Assembly (NCBI RefSeq): GCF_900215145.1
Contig: NZ_OBDO01000006.1
Span: 248,001 to 312,000 of the forward strand
From: Geodermatophilus sabuli
GTDB taxonomy: Bacteria > Actinomycetota > Actinomycetes > Mycobacteriales > Geodermatophilaceae
Length of the DNA stretch: 64,000 bases
Direction: 5' to 3'
The position numbers and the translations under genes were made by a program. Of the stretch, positions 45,964-54,268 are shown in pieces. The notes under the pieces are model-generated. The model saw nothing but the letters and a program-made list of their open reading frames with translations, made no database searches and had not been told where the DNA came from. Position 1 is the first letter of the stretch, and each line of letters opens with the position of its first letter.

Positions 45964-47937
45964 TCAGCCGACGGCTCCGGGAACGACGGCGAACAGCCGC
46001 TCCCGGACGCTCTCGCGGGCTTGGAGGGTCTCCTCGATCCGGACGAGCTGTTCCGGGGACGCGGCCAGCCCGAACACGCTGTCGAGGAAGCGGGGCAGGT
46101 CCGCGCGGTAGTCGTGCTGCGTCGCCCCGAAGGCACCGGACGACGTCTGCGCGTTCTTCATGTCCATGAGGCCCTGGAAGAACGAGGTCACCGGCCGCCA
46201 CCGCATGGCCGGGGGGATGCCACGGGGGCTCCCCACCGCGACCGGCTCCGGGCGTGGCCGGGAGGGACCGAGCCAGTCCGGGGGGTACCAGAGCAGGTCC
46301 GGGCCGAACTTCGTCACGCCGTCGTTGTCGTGGCTCAGCAGGACGAACCGCGGCAGGGAGCCGCGCTGCTCGGCGAGGGCGGTGAGCTGGTCGTGGTCGT
46401 TGACGACGGCGACGGCGTCGGCGTCCACGTCCAGGCGGTCGCCGCGGGTGACCTGGCGCATCCACCCGCTCCCGTACGGCGTCCCGATCCACAGCGCCCG
46501 GTCGATGCCCATGGCGTCGAGACCCAGCGTTCCCCAGTGCAGGAACACGTCCTGGCTGGTGTGCGCGCCGAGGCTCTCGCCGAACAGGACGACGCGCGGG
46601 CGGGGGCCGGGACGCTCGCGGAGGCGCTGGAGGACCCGCAGACACAGCAGCCGGTTCTGCTCCCGGGCCCTGGACACCAAGCCGAGGGACAGCGGCGACG
46701 GGCGGCGCGAGTACTGCAGGGTCACCGTGGCGACGTCGCCGAGCGCGAGGTACTGCAGCGCCGCGGTGGCGACGTAGTTGACGTAGCCGGTTCCGGTCGG
46801 CGAGACCAGGACGACCAGGGACCGGTCGAGAGCGCCGGTCCGCTCCAGCTCCGCCATGGCGAGGTCCACCCGTGCGCGCGGGGTCGGCGCGTTGTCGAGC
46901 CCGACGTACACCTGCACCGGGGCGGCGCGCGCCGGCGTGCCCATGACGGTCTCGATGGACAGGTCCGGCACGCCGGCCGGGGGGTCGGGCAGCGGCCGCG
47001 GGCGGACCGATGCGAGGGCGTGCAGCCGACCGTCGCGGCCCATCCCCGCCCAGGACACGTGGCTGCCGGGGCCGCCGCTGACCGTCGAGGCGACCCACCG
47101 GTCGGCCTCGCCCGGCTCGATCACCGGCACGTCGGTCGACGTCCTCGCCTCGATGCGCCGCATCGCACGCTGCCAGAGCGAGGTGGCGCCGAGCCCCAGG
47201 CCGGCGAGGAAGCCGGCGTGGCCGGCCAGTCGCCACACCTCGGGCGGCCCGGGCAGCTCCGCGGCCAGCCGGCGGGCGACGAGGTCGGTGAGGGCGTGCT
47301 CGCCGTAGGCGGCGCCGGCGAGGGACCCGACGACCCCCGACGCGACGGCCAGGGAGGACAGCGGCGACGGAGCCCGGGTCCCGCCGGTGTCCTCGGCGTG
47401 CTCGCCCGCGCGGAGCCGGTCGAGCACGAAGGCGACGCCCAGGCCGACGGGGACGGCCAGCGGGACGGCGGCCAGGCGCCCACCGAGCCGCAGGCGGTCG
47501 TCGAGCGCGCGGGTGCCGAACTGGGCGCCGCCGAGCAGCGCGCCACTCAGCCCGGCGGCACCGAGTCGCCAGGCGGCCTGGCGAACGGCTCCCCGGAGCG
47601 GGTCGTCGGCCCGCGGCGGCAGGGCCCGGAGCACGGCCAGCCCGGCGGGCGCCGCCAGGCAGTCGAGCGCCATCGTGGCGGCGCGCGATGCGGCCGGGGA
47701 CCGCTCCCCACCGATGAGGACCCGGGCGGTGGCCACCAGCGCGTCCTGCGCCCCGACCGACAGCAGGAAGTGCAACCCCGTGGCCAGCCCGGTCACCAGG
47801 CCCTGGTCGACGGGGCTGCGAGGCGAGAGCGAGGGCGCGAACGTGCCCGGAGCCGTCGCCGCGGCGACCACCAGCCCGACGTCCGGCGGGGAGCCCGGCC
47901 CCGGCAGCGCCACTGTCGACCGTCGTCCTGATCCCAT
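45964..47937 (-). CDS. Membrane alpha/beta-hydrolase, Abhydrolase_9 family
   Basis: A 657-residue protein with an N-terminal multi-helix domain (about 1-330) and a C-terminal alpha/beta-hydrolase domain. The nucleophile elbow is FGESLGAH. VYVGLDNAPTPRARVDLAMA, VLVSPTGTGYVNYVATAALQ and DNDGVTKFGPDLLWYPPDWL align with the divergent neighbour at 48058. The family (Abhydrolase_9 with its N-terminal membrane domain) has no established substrate. ATG at 47937 is used; 47952 is in frame. It is divergent from its paralog, with 120 bases between. Confidence 0.82.
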   Translation of the reverse strand: MGSGRRSTVALPGPGSPPDVGLVVAAATAPGTFAPSLSPRSPVDQGLVTGLATGLHFLLSVGAQDALVATARVLIGGERSPAASRAATMALDCLAAPAGLAVLRALPPRADDPLRGAVRQAAWRLGAAGLSGALLGGAQFGTRALDDRLRLGGRLAAVPLAVPVGLGVAFVLDRLRAGEHAEDTGGTRAPSPLSSLAVASGVVGSLAGAAYGEHALTDLVARRLAAELPGPPEVWRLAGHAGFLAGLGLGATSLWQRAMRRIEARTSTDVPVIEPGEADRWVASTVSGGPGSHVSWAGMGRDGRLHALASVRPRPLPDPPAGVPDLSIETVMGTPARAAPVQVYVGLDNAPTPRARVDLAMAELERTGALDRSLVVLVSPTGTGYVNYVATAALQYLALGDVATVTLQYSRRPSPLSLGLVSRAREQNRLLCLRVLQRLRERPGPRPRVVLFGESLGAHTSQDVFLHWGTLGLDAMGIDRALWIGTPYGSGWMRQVTRGDRLDVDADAVAVVNDHDQLTALAEQRGSLPRFVLLSHDNDGVTKFGPDLLWYPPDWLGPSRPRPEPVAVGSPRGIPPAMRWRPVTSFFQGLMDMKNAQTSSGAFGATQHDYRADLPRFLDSVFGLAASPEQLVRIEETLQARESVRERLFAVVPGAVG

Positions 47938-48057
47938 CCTGGCCCGCCGCATGCCGGGATGGTGCTCGCGGACCGCCGCCCGCGGCTCATCCTCCTGGTG
48001 CGAGTCGTTCCGCGCGGGCCGTCCGTAGCGTCGACGCTCCCACGAGCGGAGCGCGCC

Positions 48058-49782
48058 ATGACGACCCAGCCGGCGACGAGGCCCCCCGACGGCCACACCG
48101 ACGTCGTGCCCCCGTCGGTACCGGCAGGGGACGGGCGGCAGCGTGCACCGGCGTGGACACGGTGGTTGCCGCGCTACCCGTGGAGCGGGACGGTCGGCGC
48201 CCTGCTGCTCGGCTGCAGTTCCCTCACCCCGTCCCTGCTGCCCCGGGGCTGGCTGCTGCAGGGGATCCTCGCCGGGATCACCGCGGCGATCGGGTACGGC
48301 CTGGGTGCCGCGGTGGCCTGGTTCGTCGCGGAGGTCACCGACCGCCGGCTCTCCGCCGGGTCACGCCGCCTCGCCTGGCGGGTGCTGGCGGTCGCCGGGC
48401 CGGCGCTGGTCCTGATCGCGGTGGGCTTCGGCCTGTACTGGCAGCAGCAGATCCACCGGCTCATGGGCCTCGACCCGCCGGAGGAGTTCTCCGCCGTCGG
48501 GATCGTGGTCGTGGCGGTGCTGGTGTTCGCGGGACTGGTCGCGATCGCCCGCGGCGTCCGGTGGGCGGCCCGCTGGCTGGTCCGGACGCTGGGCCGCGTG
48601 CTGCCGGGCCGGGTCGCCCGCCCGCTCGGCGTCGTCGCGGTCGTCGTCCTGCTGGTCTTCCTGCTCAACGGCGTCCTCTTCCAGGGGCTGGTCGAGGCCA
48701 TGAACTCCACGTTCAGCGTCAAGGACGACGGCACGGAGGAGGGCGCCGTCCGTCCCACGATCCCTGAGCGGTCGGGGAGTCCCGGGTCCCTGGTGCCGTG
48801 GGAGGACCTGGGTCTCCAGGGACGCAACTTCGTCGGTACCGGCCCGACGCCGGAGGAGCTCACCGCCTTCTCCGGCCGCCCGGCGAGCCAGCCGGTCCGC
48901 GCCTACGTCGGCCTGGCGTCCGCGGCGGACGTGCGCGACCGCGCGGCCCTGGCCGTCGCCGACCTCGAGCGCGCGGGTGGCTTCGACCGGGAGGTGCTGG
49001 TCGTGGTCACCACCACCGGGACCGGGTGGGTCGACCCCGCTGCGAGCGGCGCGCTGGAGTACGCGCTCAACGGCGACAGCGCGATGGTGGCGATGCAGTA
49101 CTCCTACCTGCCCAGCTGGCTGTCCTTCCTCGTCGACCAGGTCAAGGCCCGGGACGCCGGACGGGCGCTGTTCGACGCCGTGTACGGAGCCTGGGCGCAG
49201 CTGCCCGTGGACGACCGGCCGGAGCTGTACGTGTTCGGGGAGAGCCTCGGGACCTTCGGCGGGGAGGCCGCCTTCAGCGGCCTGGCCGACATCGAGAACC
49301 GCACCGCCGGGGTGGTGTGGGCGGGGCCGCCGAACTTCAACGAGCTGTGGCGCGGCCTGGTGGCCGACCGGGATGCCGGCACGCCGGAGTGGCTCCCGGT
49401 GTACGAGGAGGGCCGGACCGCGCGGTTCGCCGACGAGGCGCCCGATCTCGCCGGACCGCCGGCCCCGTGGGAGGCGCCCCGGGTGGTCTACCTGCAGAAC
49501 GCCTCCGACCCGATCGTGTGGTGGTCCCCGCGGCTGCTCCTGAACCGACCCGACTGGCTCGAGGGCGCCCGCGGGCCGGACGTGTCGCCCGACATGGCCT
49601 GGCTGCCGTTCGTCACCTTCTGGCAGGTCACCGCCGACCTGGTGTTCTCGACCGGGGTGCCCGACGGGCACGGCCACAAGTACGAGGCCGACTACGCGAA
49701 CGCGTGGGCGGAGGTGACGCAGCCGCCCGGCTGGACCGACGCCGACACCGACCGGCTGCGGCAGCTGGTCGGGGGAGGCTGA
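48058..49782 (+). CDS. Membrane alpha/beta-hydrolase, Abhydrolase_9 family (paralog)
   Basis: A 574-residue paralog of the divergent protein. About five helices occupy residues 40-230 (GTVGALLLGCSSLTPSLLPR begins the first). The hydrolase part has FGESLGTFGGEAAFSG with the nucleophile serine, VVTTTGTGWVDPAASGALEY, and ASDPIVWWSPRLLLNRPDWL near the acid residue. The two proteins share the same domain order. Lipid or ester substrates are plausible given the membrane domain, but this is inference. GGAG precedes ATG 48058. Confidence 0.85.
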   Translation: MTTQPATRPPDGHTDVVPPSVPAGDGRQRAPAWTRWLPRYPWSGTVGALLLGCSSLTPSLLPRGWLLQGILAGITAAIGYGLGAAVAWFVAEVTDRRLSAGSRRLAWRVLAVAGPALVLIAVGFGLYWQQQIHRLMGLDPPEEFSAVGIVVVAVLVFAGLVAIARGVRWAARWLVRTLGRVLPGRVARPLGVVAVVVLLVFLLNGVLFQGLVEAMNSTFSVKDDGTEEGAVRPTIPERSGSPGSLVPWEDLGLQGRNFVGTGPTPEELTAFSGRPASQPVRAYVGLASAADVRDRAALAVADLERAGGFDREVLVVVTTTGTGWVDPAASGALEYALNGDSAMVAMQYSYLPSWLSFLVDQVKARDAGRALFDAVYGAWAQLPVDDRPELYVFGESLGTFGGEAAFSGLADIENRTAGVVWAGPPNFNELWRGLVADRDAGTPEWLPVYEEGRTARFADEAPDLAGPPAPWEAPRVVYLQNASDPIVWWSPRLLLNRPDWLEGARGPDVSPDMAWLPFVTFWQVTADLVFSTGVPDGHGHKYEADYANAWAEVTQPPGWTDADTDRLRQLVGGG

Positions 49783-49800
49783 CGTGGCCCGGTCGCCGGC

Positions 49801-50517
49801 GTGACGACGTCGGCCGCCCGCCGCAGGCACCACCGGCTGGTCTCCGGTGGCGTCGTCGTCGCGCTCGCCGCCGTCAACGTCGTCGACCACGGGCTGCACC
49901 CGCCCTGGTGGGTGCGCGGGCTGGAGGGTGTCGCACTCCTCGCCTGGGCACGCTGGGAGGGGCTGACCTGGTCGCAGCTCGGCCTCGGCCGGGACCGGTT
50001 GCGGGCCGGCTGCCGCTGGGGACTCGGCGCGATCGCCGTCGCGGCGGGCGTCTACGTGATCGGCCTGCTCCTGCCCGTCACCCGGCCGGCGTTCCAGGAC
50101 GTGCGCTACGACCTGCCCGTCCCGGGGGCGCTGCACAAGGCGTTCGTCGTCATCCCGCTCGGCACCGTGGCGCTGGAGGAGCTCGCCTTCCGGTCGGTCC
50201 TCTGGGGAGTGCTCGCGCGGCACCTGCGGCAGTGGCAGGTCCTGGTCACGACCTCGGTGCTCTTCGGGTTGTGGCACATCATCCCGTCGGTGGACCTGGG
50301 CGAGACCAACCGCGGCGTGTCCGACGCGGTCGGCGGCGCCGGCAGCGCCGTCGTCGTCGCGGGGACCGTCGCGTTCACCGCGATCGGGGGGCTGGTCTTC
50401 GGCGAGCTGCGCCGGCGCAGCGGCAGCGTGCTCGCCAGCGCCGCTGCGCACTGGGCGACGAACGCGCTCGGCGTGCTGTTCGGGGTGGTGGCCTGGCGCC
50501 TGGACCGGCAGGGCTGA
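49801..50517 (+). CDS. CPBP family intramembrane metalloprotease
   Basis: A 238-residue membrane protein with the CPBP (Abi/CaaX-protease-like) motifs: EELAFRSVLWG near residue 122, FGLWHIIPS near 155 and AAHWATNALG near 222, giving the two glutamates and two histidines of the metal site. About six helices. Targets are unknown. GTG at 49801 lies 19 bases after the previous stop, so it is probably cotranscribed with the Abhydrolase_9 gene. Confidence 0.85.
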   Translation: MTTSAARRRHHRLVSGGVVVALAAVNVVDHGLHPPWWVRGLEGVALLAWARWEGLTWSQLGLGRDRLRAGCRWGLGAIAVAAGVYVIGLLLPVTRPAFQDVRYDLPVPGALHKAFVVIPLGTVALEELAFRSVLWGVLARHLRQWQVLVTTSVLFGLWHIIPSVDLGETNRGVSDAVGGAGSAVVVAGTVAFTAIGGLVFGELRRRSGSVLASAAAHWATNALGVLFGVVAWRLDRQG

Positions 50518-50527
50518 CCGGGCGCCG

Positions 50528-50544
50528 TCATCCGGCACGGATGA
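50528..50544 (+). promoter_or_regulatory. Island palindrome upstream of 50615
   Basis: TCATCCGGCACGGATGA: perfect 6-base arms TCATCC and GGATGA with a 5-base spacer, 70 bases upstream of the ATG. It is the cleanest copy of the motif. Confidence 0.68.
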
Positions 50545-50614
50545 GGTCCGCCGCCCGGGTCGCCCGCGACACTCGGGCCGGTTCCCGGAGGACGACGGCG
50601 CGAGGGGGTGCGAG

Positions 50615-50941
50615 ATGACCGTGACCGCCCCGGTGGTCGTCGGCCGGGACGCCGATCCGTGCGGCGGCCCGATCCGCGCCGGCACGTCCTTCGTCGACGC
50701 CCTCGTCGGACGGCTGCACGCCGAGTACGGGGTGGACCGGCACGAGATCCGCCGCCTGGCGACGGAGGTGCTCGGGACGTTCGCGACCGCCCGTGTCCAG
50801 GCGTTCGTCCCGATCCTCGTCGAGAAGCGCCTGCGCGCGGCCTACCGGACCCTGCGGGACGCAGGCGGCACGCGCCGGTCCGACGGGGAACGGGGCGCCC
50901 GGCCGCGACCGCCGGCCGCCGCTGGTCGCCATCCCCGGTGA
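50615..50941 (+). CDS. Three-helix bundle dimerisation-domain protein (DUF3562-like)
   Basis: A 108-residue soluble protein. Residues about 25-85 (FVDALVGRLHAEYGVDRHEI, then RRLATEVLGTFATARVQAFV and PILVEKRLRAAYRTL) fit a compact three-helix domain seen as a small actinobacterial protein. The tail is basic. It overlaps the SulP start by 4 bases (GTGA), so it may partner or regulate the transporter. GGGGGTGCGAG lies upstream. Confidence 0.72.
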   Translation: MTVTAPVVVGRDADPCGGPIRAGTSFVDALVGRLHAEYGVDRHEIRRLATEVLGTFATARVQAFVPILVEKRLRAAYRTLRDAGGTRRSDGERGARPRPPAAAGRHPR

Positions 50942-52710
50942 GCACGACCGTGCGCTTCGTGCCGCCCGGGGTGGGGGCGATCCGCGAGTACCGCCGGTCC
51001 TGGCTGGTCAAGGACCTCGTGGCCGGGGCGGTGCTGACCGCGCTCCTCGTGCCGCAGGGGATGGCCTATGCGGAGCTGGCCGGCCTGCCACCGATCACCG
51101 GCCTGTACACCACCATCACCTGCCTGCTCGGGTACGCCGTGTTCGGCCCGTCGCGGATCCTGGTGCTCGGGCCCGACTCCTCGCTCGGTCCGATGATCGC
51201 GGCGACGATCCTGCCGCTGGTGGTCGCGGGCGGCGATCCGGAGCGGGCGGTCGCGCTGGCGTCGATGCTCGCCCTGATGGTGGCGGTCATCATGATCGCC
51301 GCGGGCATCGCCGGCCTGGGCTTCGTCGCCGACCTGCTCTCCAAGCCCACCATGATCGGCTACATGAACGGGTTGGCCCTGACCATCCTGGTCGGCCAGC
51401 TGCCCAAGCTGTTCGGCTTCTCGGTCGACGCGGACGGCCTCGTCGGGGAGGTCGTCGGGTTCGCGCGTGGGGTCGCGCAGGGCGAGGTCGTCCCGGCCGC
51501 GGCGGCGGTCGGCCTCGGCGGCATCGGCCTGATCCTGGTCCTCCGGCGGTGGCCCAGGGTGCCGGCCGTGCTCGTCATGGTCGTCCTCGCCATCGCGGTG
51601 AGCATCGCCTTCCGGTTGGGCGAGCGCGGGGTCAGCCTGGTCGGGGTGCTGCCGGAAGGCTTCCCGCCGCTGACGATCCCCGCGGTCGGCTGGTCCGACC
51701 TGGGGCTGCTGCTGGCGGGGGCGTTCGCCATCGCGCTCGTGTCGCTGGCCGACACCATCTCGACCGCGTCGGCGTTCGCCGAGCGCACCGGTCAGGAGGT
51801 GCGCGGCAACCAGGAGATGATCGGCATCGGCGCGGCCAACCTCGCCGCCGGCCTGTTCCAGGGCTTCCCGGTGAGCACCAGCGCCTCCCGCACGGCGGTC
51901 GCCGAGCGTGCGGGCGCACGCAGCCAGCTGACCGGTGTCACCGGCGCCGCGCTGATCATCGTCATGATCCTCCTCCTGCCCGGTCTGTTCCGGGACCTGC
52001 CGCAGTCCGCGTTGGCCGCCGTGGTGATCACCGCGTCGCTGTCGCTGGCCGACCTCCCCGGCACCGCCCGCCTGTGGCACCAGCGCAGGGTCGAGTTCAG
52101 CCTGTCGCTGGTCGCGTTCGCCGGCGTGGCGCTGCTGGGGGTGCTGCCGGGCATCGCGATCGCGGTCGGCCTGTCGATCCTCAACGTCTTCCGGCGGGCC
52201 TGGCGGCCGTACACGACCGTCCTCGGCCGGACCGAGGGGCTGCCCGGCTACCACTCCGTCCGCTCGTACCCGGAGGCCGAGCAGCTCCCCGGACTGGTCG
52301 TCTACCGGTTCGACGCGCCGCTGTTCTTCGCCAACGCCAGGACGTTCCGGGACGAGGTCACCGCGATCGCCCGCACCGAGCCGGCGCCCCGGTGGATCGT
52401 GATCGCCGCCGAACCCGTCACCGACGTCGACACCACGGCCGCCGACGTGCTGCTCGACCTCGACCGCGCGCTCGACGAGCGCGGCCAGACCCTCGCGTTC
52501 GCCGAGCTGAAGGACCCCGTCCGCCGCAAGATCGACCGGTGCGGCCTCACCCGCGCGATCGAGCCGCAGCACCTGTTCCCGACCGTCGAGGCCGCGGTCG
52601 AGGCCTACCGGCAGCAGACCGGCGCCACCTGGGGCGGGGGTGGCGCCGCGCGGGCCGGGACGGTGCCCGGTCCCCGGTCGTCCCCGGCGCCGACTCGGCA
52701 GCCGGAGTGA
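50938..52710 (+). CDS. SulP family anion transporter with STAS domain
   Basis: A 590-residue SulP transporter. The N-terminal signature LVPQGMAYAELAGLPPITGL (about 38-57), GPDSSLGPM, and the helix 8 to 10 region GAFAIALVSLADTISTASAF, then NQEMIGIGAANLAAGLFQGF and PVSTSASRTAVAE are typical. The cytoplasmic STAS domain occupies about 450-565 (VVYRFDAPLFFANARTFRDE). The anion could be sulfate, bicarbonate or a dicarboxylate. It is coupled to the small upstream gene. Confidence 0.92.
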   Translation: MSTTVRFVPPGVGAIREYRRSWLVKDLVAGAVLTALLVPQGMAYAELAGLPPITGLYTTITCLLGYAVFGPSRILVLGPDSSLGPMIAATILPLVVAGGDPERAVALASMLALMVAVIMIAAGIAGLGFVADLLSKPTMIGYMNGLALTILVGQLPKLFGFSVDADGLVGEVVGFARGVAQGEVVPAAAAVGLGGIGLILVLRRWPRVPAVLVMVVLAIAVSIAFRLGERGVSLVGVLPEGFPPLTIPAVGWSDLGLLLAGAFAIALVSLADTISTASAFAERTGQEVRGNQEMIGIGAANLAAGLFQGFPVSTSASRTAVAERAGARSQLTGVTGAALIIVMILLLPGLFRDLPQSALAAVVITASLSLADLPGTARLWHQRRVEFSLSLVAFAGVALLGVLPGIAIAVGLSILNVFRRAWRPYTTVLGRTEGLPGYHSVRSYPEAEQLPGLVVYRFDAPLFFANARTFRDEVTAIARTEPAPRWIVIAAEPVTDVDTTAADVLLDLDRALDERGQTLAFAELKDPVRRKIDRCGLTRAIEPQHLFPTVEAAVEAYRQQTGATWGGGGAARAGTVPGPRSSPAPTRQPE

Positions 52711-52744
52711 GTCGGTCGCAACGCCGGAGTGAGTTGGTCGCAAC
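52701..52744. repeat. 22-bp tandem direct repeat at the end of the SulP gene
   Basis: Two copies (52701-52722 and 52723-52744) of GCCGGAGTGAGTYGGTCGCA plus AC differ at one base. The first copy contains the SulP stop codon. There is no obvious function; it may be a slippage product or a protein-binding site. Confidence 0.8.
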
Positions 52745-52762
52745 GGGGACGGGCACCGGAGG

Positions 52763-54136
52763 TCAGGCGTCCGGACGCGGTGACCGCGCGGCGCGGCGCG
52801 CGCCCACCGGTGCCGGCCGGTCGACGGCCCCGGCCGGCCCGGGTGACCGCCCGGTCGCGAGACCCCACAGCGCGGCCCAGTCCAGGCGTGCCCGCGGCGG
52901 CTTCACCCCTGGACGGTCGCGGGGGAGCCTGACCCGGAGGACGCCGGGACGGATCGCGCACCGCACCGGGGTCGTCATCCGCACCGTCTCGCCGTCGACG
53001 CCGACCGGGACGTCGGCGACGTCGGCGGTGACCACGACCTCCGGTGCCTCCGCCAGCTGCAGACCCTCCCGGTGGGCGCCGTTCAGCAGCCCGACGGCCT
53101 GCCGCGTGCCGTCCACGCGAACGGCGAGCACACCGAGGACCCCACGGTCCAGCCGCGGCCGGCGTCCCGACCCGACGAGGTCGGAGGCCCCGTACGGGTT
53201 GTTGCTCACCAGCAGGGCCTGCGGCGCGTCGAACCTCGACTCGCCGACCTCGGCGACGAGGTGGGCGCCGCGCCGGCGGGCCAGCAGGTCCGGCAGGGCA
53301 TCGAGGATCGTCCGGCGTTTGTCGTCGCGGTAGGCCGGACTCTCCACGATCTCCGCGTAGGCACCGAAGGACGCGTTGTTCACGAACGTCCGGCCGTTGA
53401 TGTCGCCGAGGTCGATCCGCGCCTCCACGCCGTCGTGGAGCGCATCGAGGCAGCCGGTGGGGTCCTGCCGGTCCAACCCCAGGTCGAGGGCGAAGTGGTT
53501 GCGGGTTCCGGCACTGATGACGAGGAACGGCACGTCGTGCTCGGCCGCGACCTGGGCCACGAGGGCCTGCGTGCCGTCCCCGCCGGCCACGCCCAGGAGG
53601 TCCGCACCGCGGGCCAGCGCACTCCGGGCCAGTTCCTGGACGTCGGTGCCGGGCTGGTCGAGCAGGGCCACCTCGGCCCCGAGCTCCTCGGCCCTCTCCC
53701 GCAACCGGAACCGGCCGACCTTTCCCCCGCCGGACCGCGGGTTCATCACCAGGAACGGGCGCCGTGGCGGCGGTGTCTCGGTGACCTCCATCGTCCAGCG
53801 CGAGCGGTCGGGCCGCAGCGCCATGCGGGCGACGGCCCCCCCGGCGGCCAGCAGCGCGGCGGCCACGACGGCCACCCACAGCAGACCGTTGACCGCGAAG
53901 ACCACGAGGAGCGTCACCGGGGTCGCCACCGCCAGGGTCACGGCCAGCCCCCGCACCGGCCCGCGGTGCAGCAGGAACCAGAAGATCGCCGCGACCACGA
54001 CGGCGGCGGCTCCCGCGGTGAGCAACACCAGCCACAAGCCGCCCTCCCCGGCCAGGGACAGCAGGAGCAGGAGGGCGGCCGCGACGAGCGCGAGAGACCC
54101 CCGCGCCCACCACTGCCGGGCACGCATGGATGCCAC
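52763..54136 (-). CDS. Diacylglycerol kinase family protein with N-terminal membrane region
   Basis: A 457-residue protein. Residues 1-110 hold four hydrophobic segments (SLALVAAALLLLLSLAGEGG is the first). The lipid kinase catalytic domain follows: LVMNPRSGGGKVGRFRL near 130, GVAGGDGTQALVAQVA near 185 and FLVISAGTRNHFALDLG near 215. GDG is the nucleotide loop. Substrates could be diacylglycerol or another lipid alcohol. GTG at 54136 has GGGAGGTG just upstream; a further upstream GTG (54154) is in frame. A relic of its tail is at 42476. Confidence 0.87.
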   Translation of the reverse strand: MASMRARQWWARGSLALVAAALLLLLSLAGEGGLWLVLLTAGAAAVVVAAIFWFLLHRGPVRGLAVTLAVATPVTLLVVFAVNGLLWVAVVAAALLAAGGAVARMALRPDRSRWTMEVTETPPPRRPFLVMNPRSGGGKVGRFRLRERAEELGAEVALLDQPGTDVQELARSALARGADLLGVAGGDGTQALVAQVAAEHDVPFLVISAGTRNHFALDLGLDRQDPTGCLDALHDGVEARIDLGDINGRTFVNNASFGAYAEIVESPAYRDDKRRTILDALPDLLARRRGAHLVAEVGESRFDAPQALLVSNNPYGASDLVGSGRRPRLDRGVLGVLAVRVDGTRQAVGLLNGAHREGLQLAEAPEVVVTADVADVPVGVDGETVRMTTPVRCAIRPGVLRVRLPRDRPGVKPPRARLDWAALWGLATGRSPGPAGAVDRPAPVGARRAARSPRPDA

Positions 54137-54152
54137 GACGCACCTCCCAGGC

Positions 54153-54203
54153 ACGATCCTCGGCGTCCGAGGATCGTGGCGTCCCCGTCGTGCCGGGGGA
54201 TCA
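54153..54203 (-). promoter_or_regulatory. Inverted repeats upstream of the diacylglycerol-kinase gene
   Basis: ACGATCCTCGG (54153-54163) pairs exactly with CCGAGGATCGT (54167-54177). Just beyond it, on the minus strand, GTGATCCCCCGGCACGACGG followed by GGAC (54181-54203) is a degenerate form of the island palindrome. Confidence 0.45.
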
Positions 54204-54268
54204 CCCTCCCTGGACGGTCCTGCCGGTGCCTCCGCGAGGAACCTCGCGGTCCGCCTCGGCGTCTCGCC

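Noticed and set aside
45412-47931. A very long plus-strand open frame (about 839 codons)
   Set aside because: It is antisense to the Abhydrolase_9 gene and its neighbour, has highly charged low-complexity composition and no family motifs; GC-rich codon bias commonly opens antisense frames.
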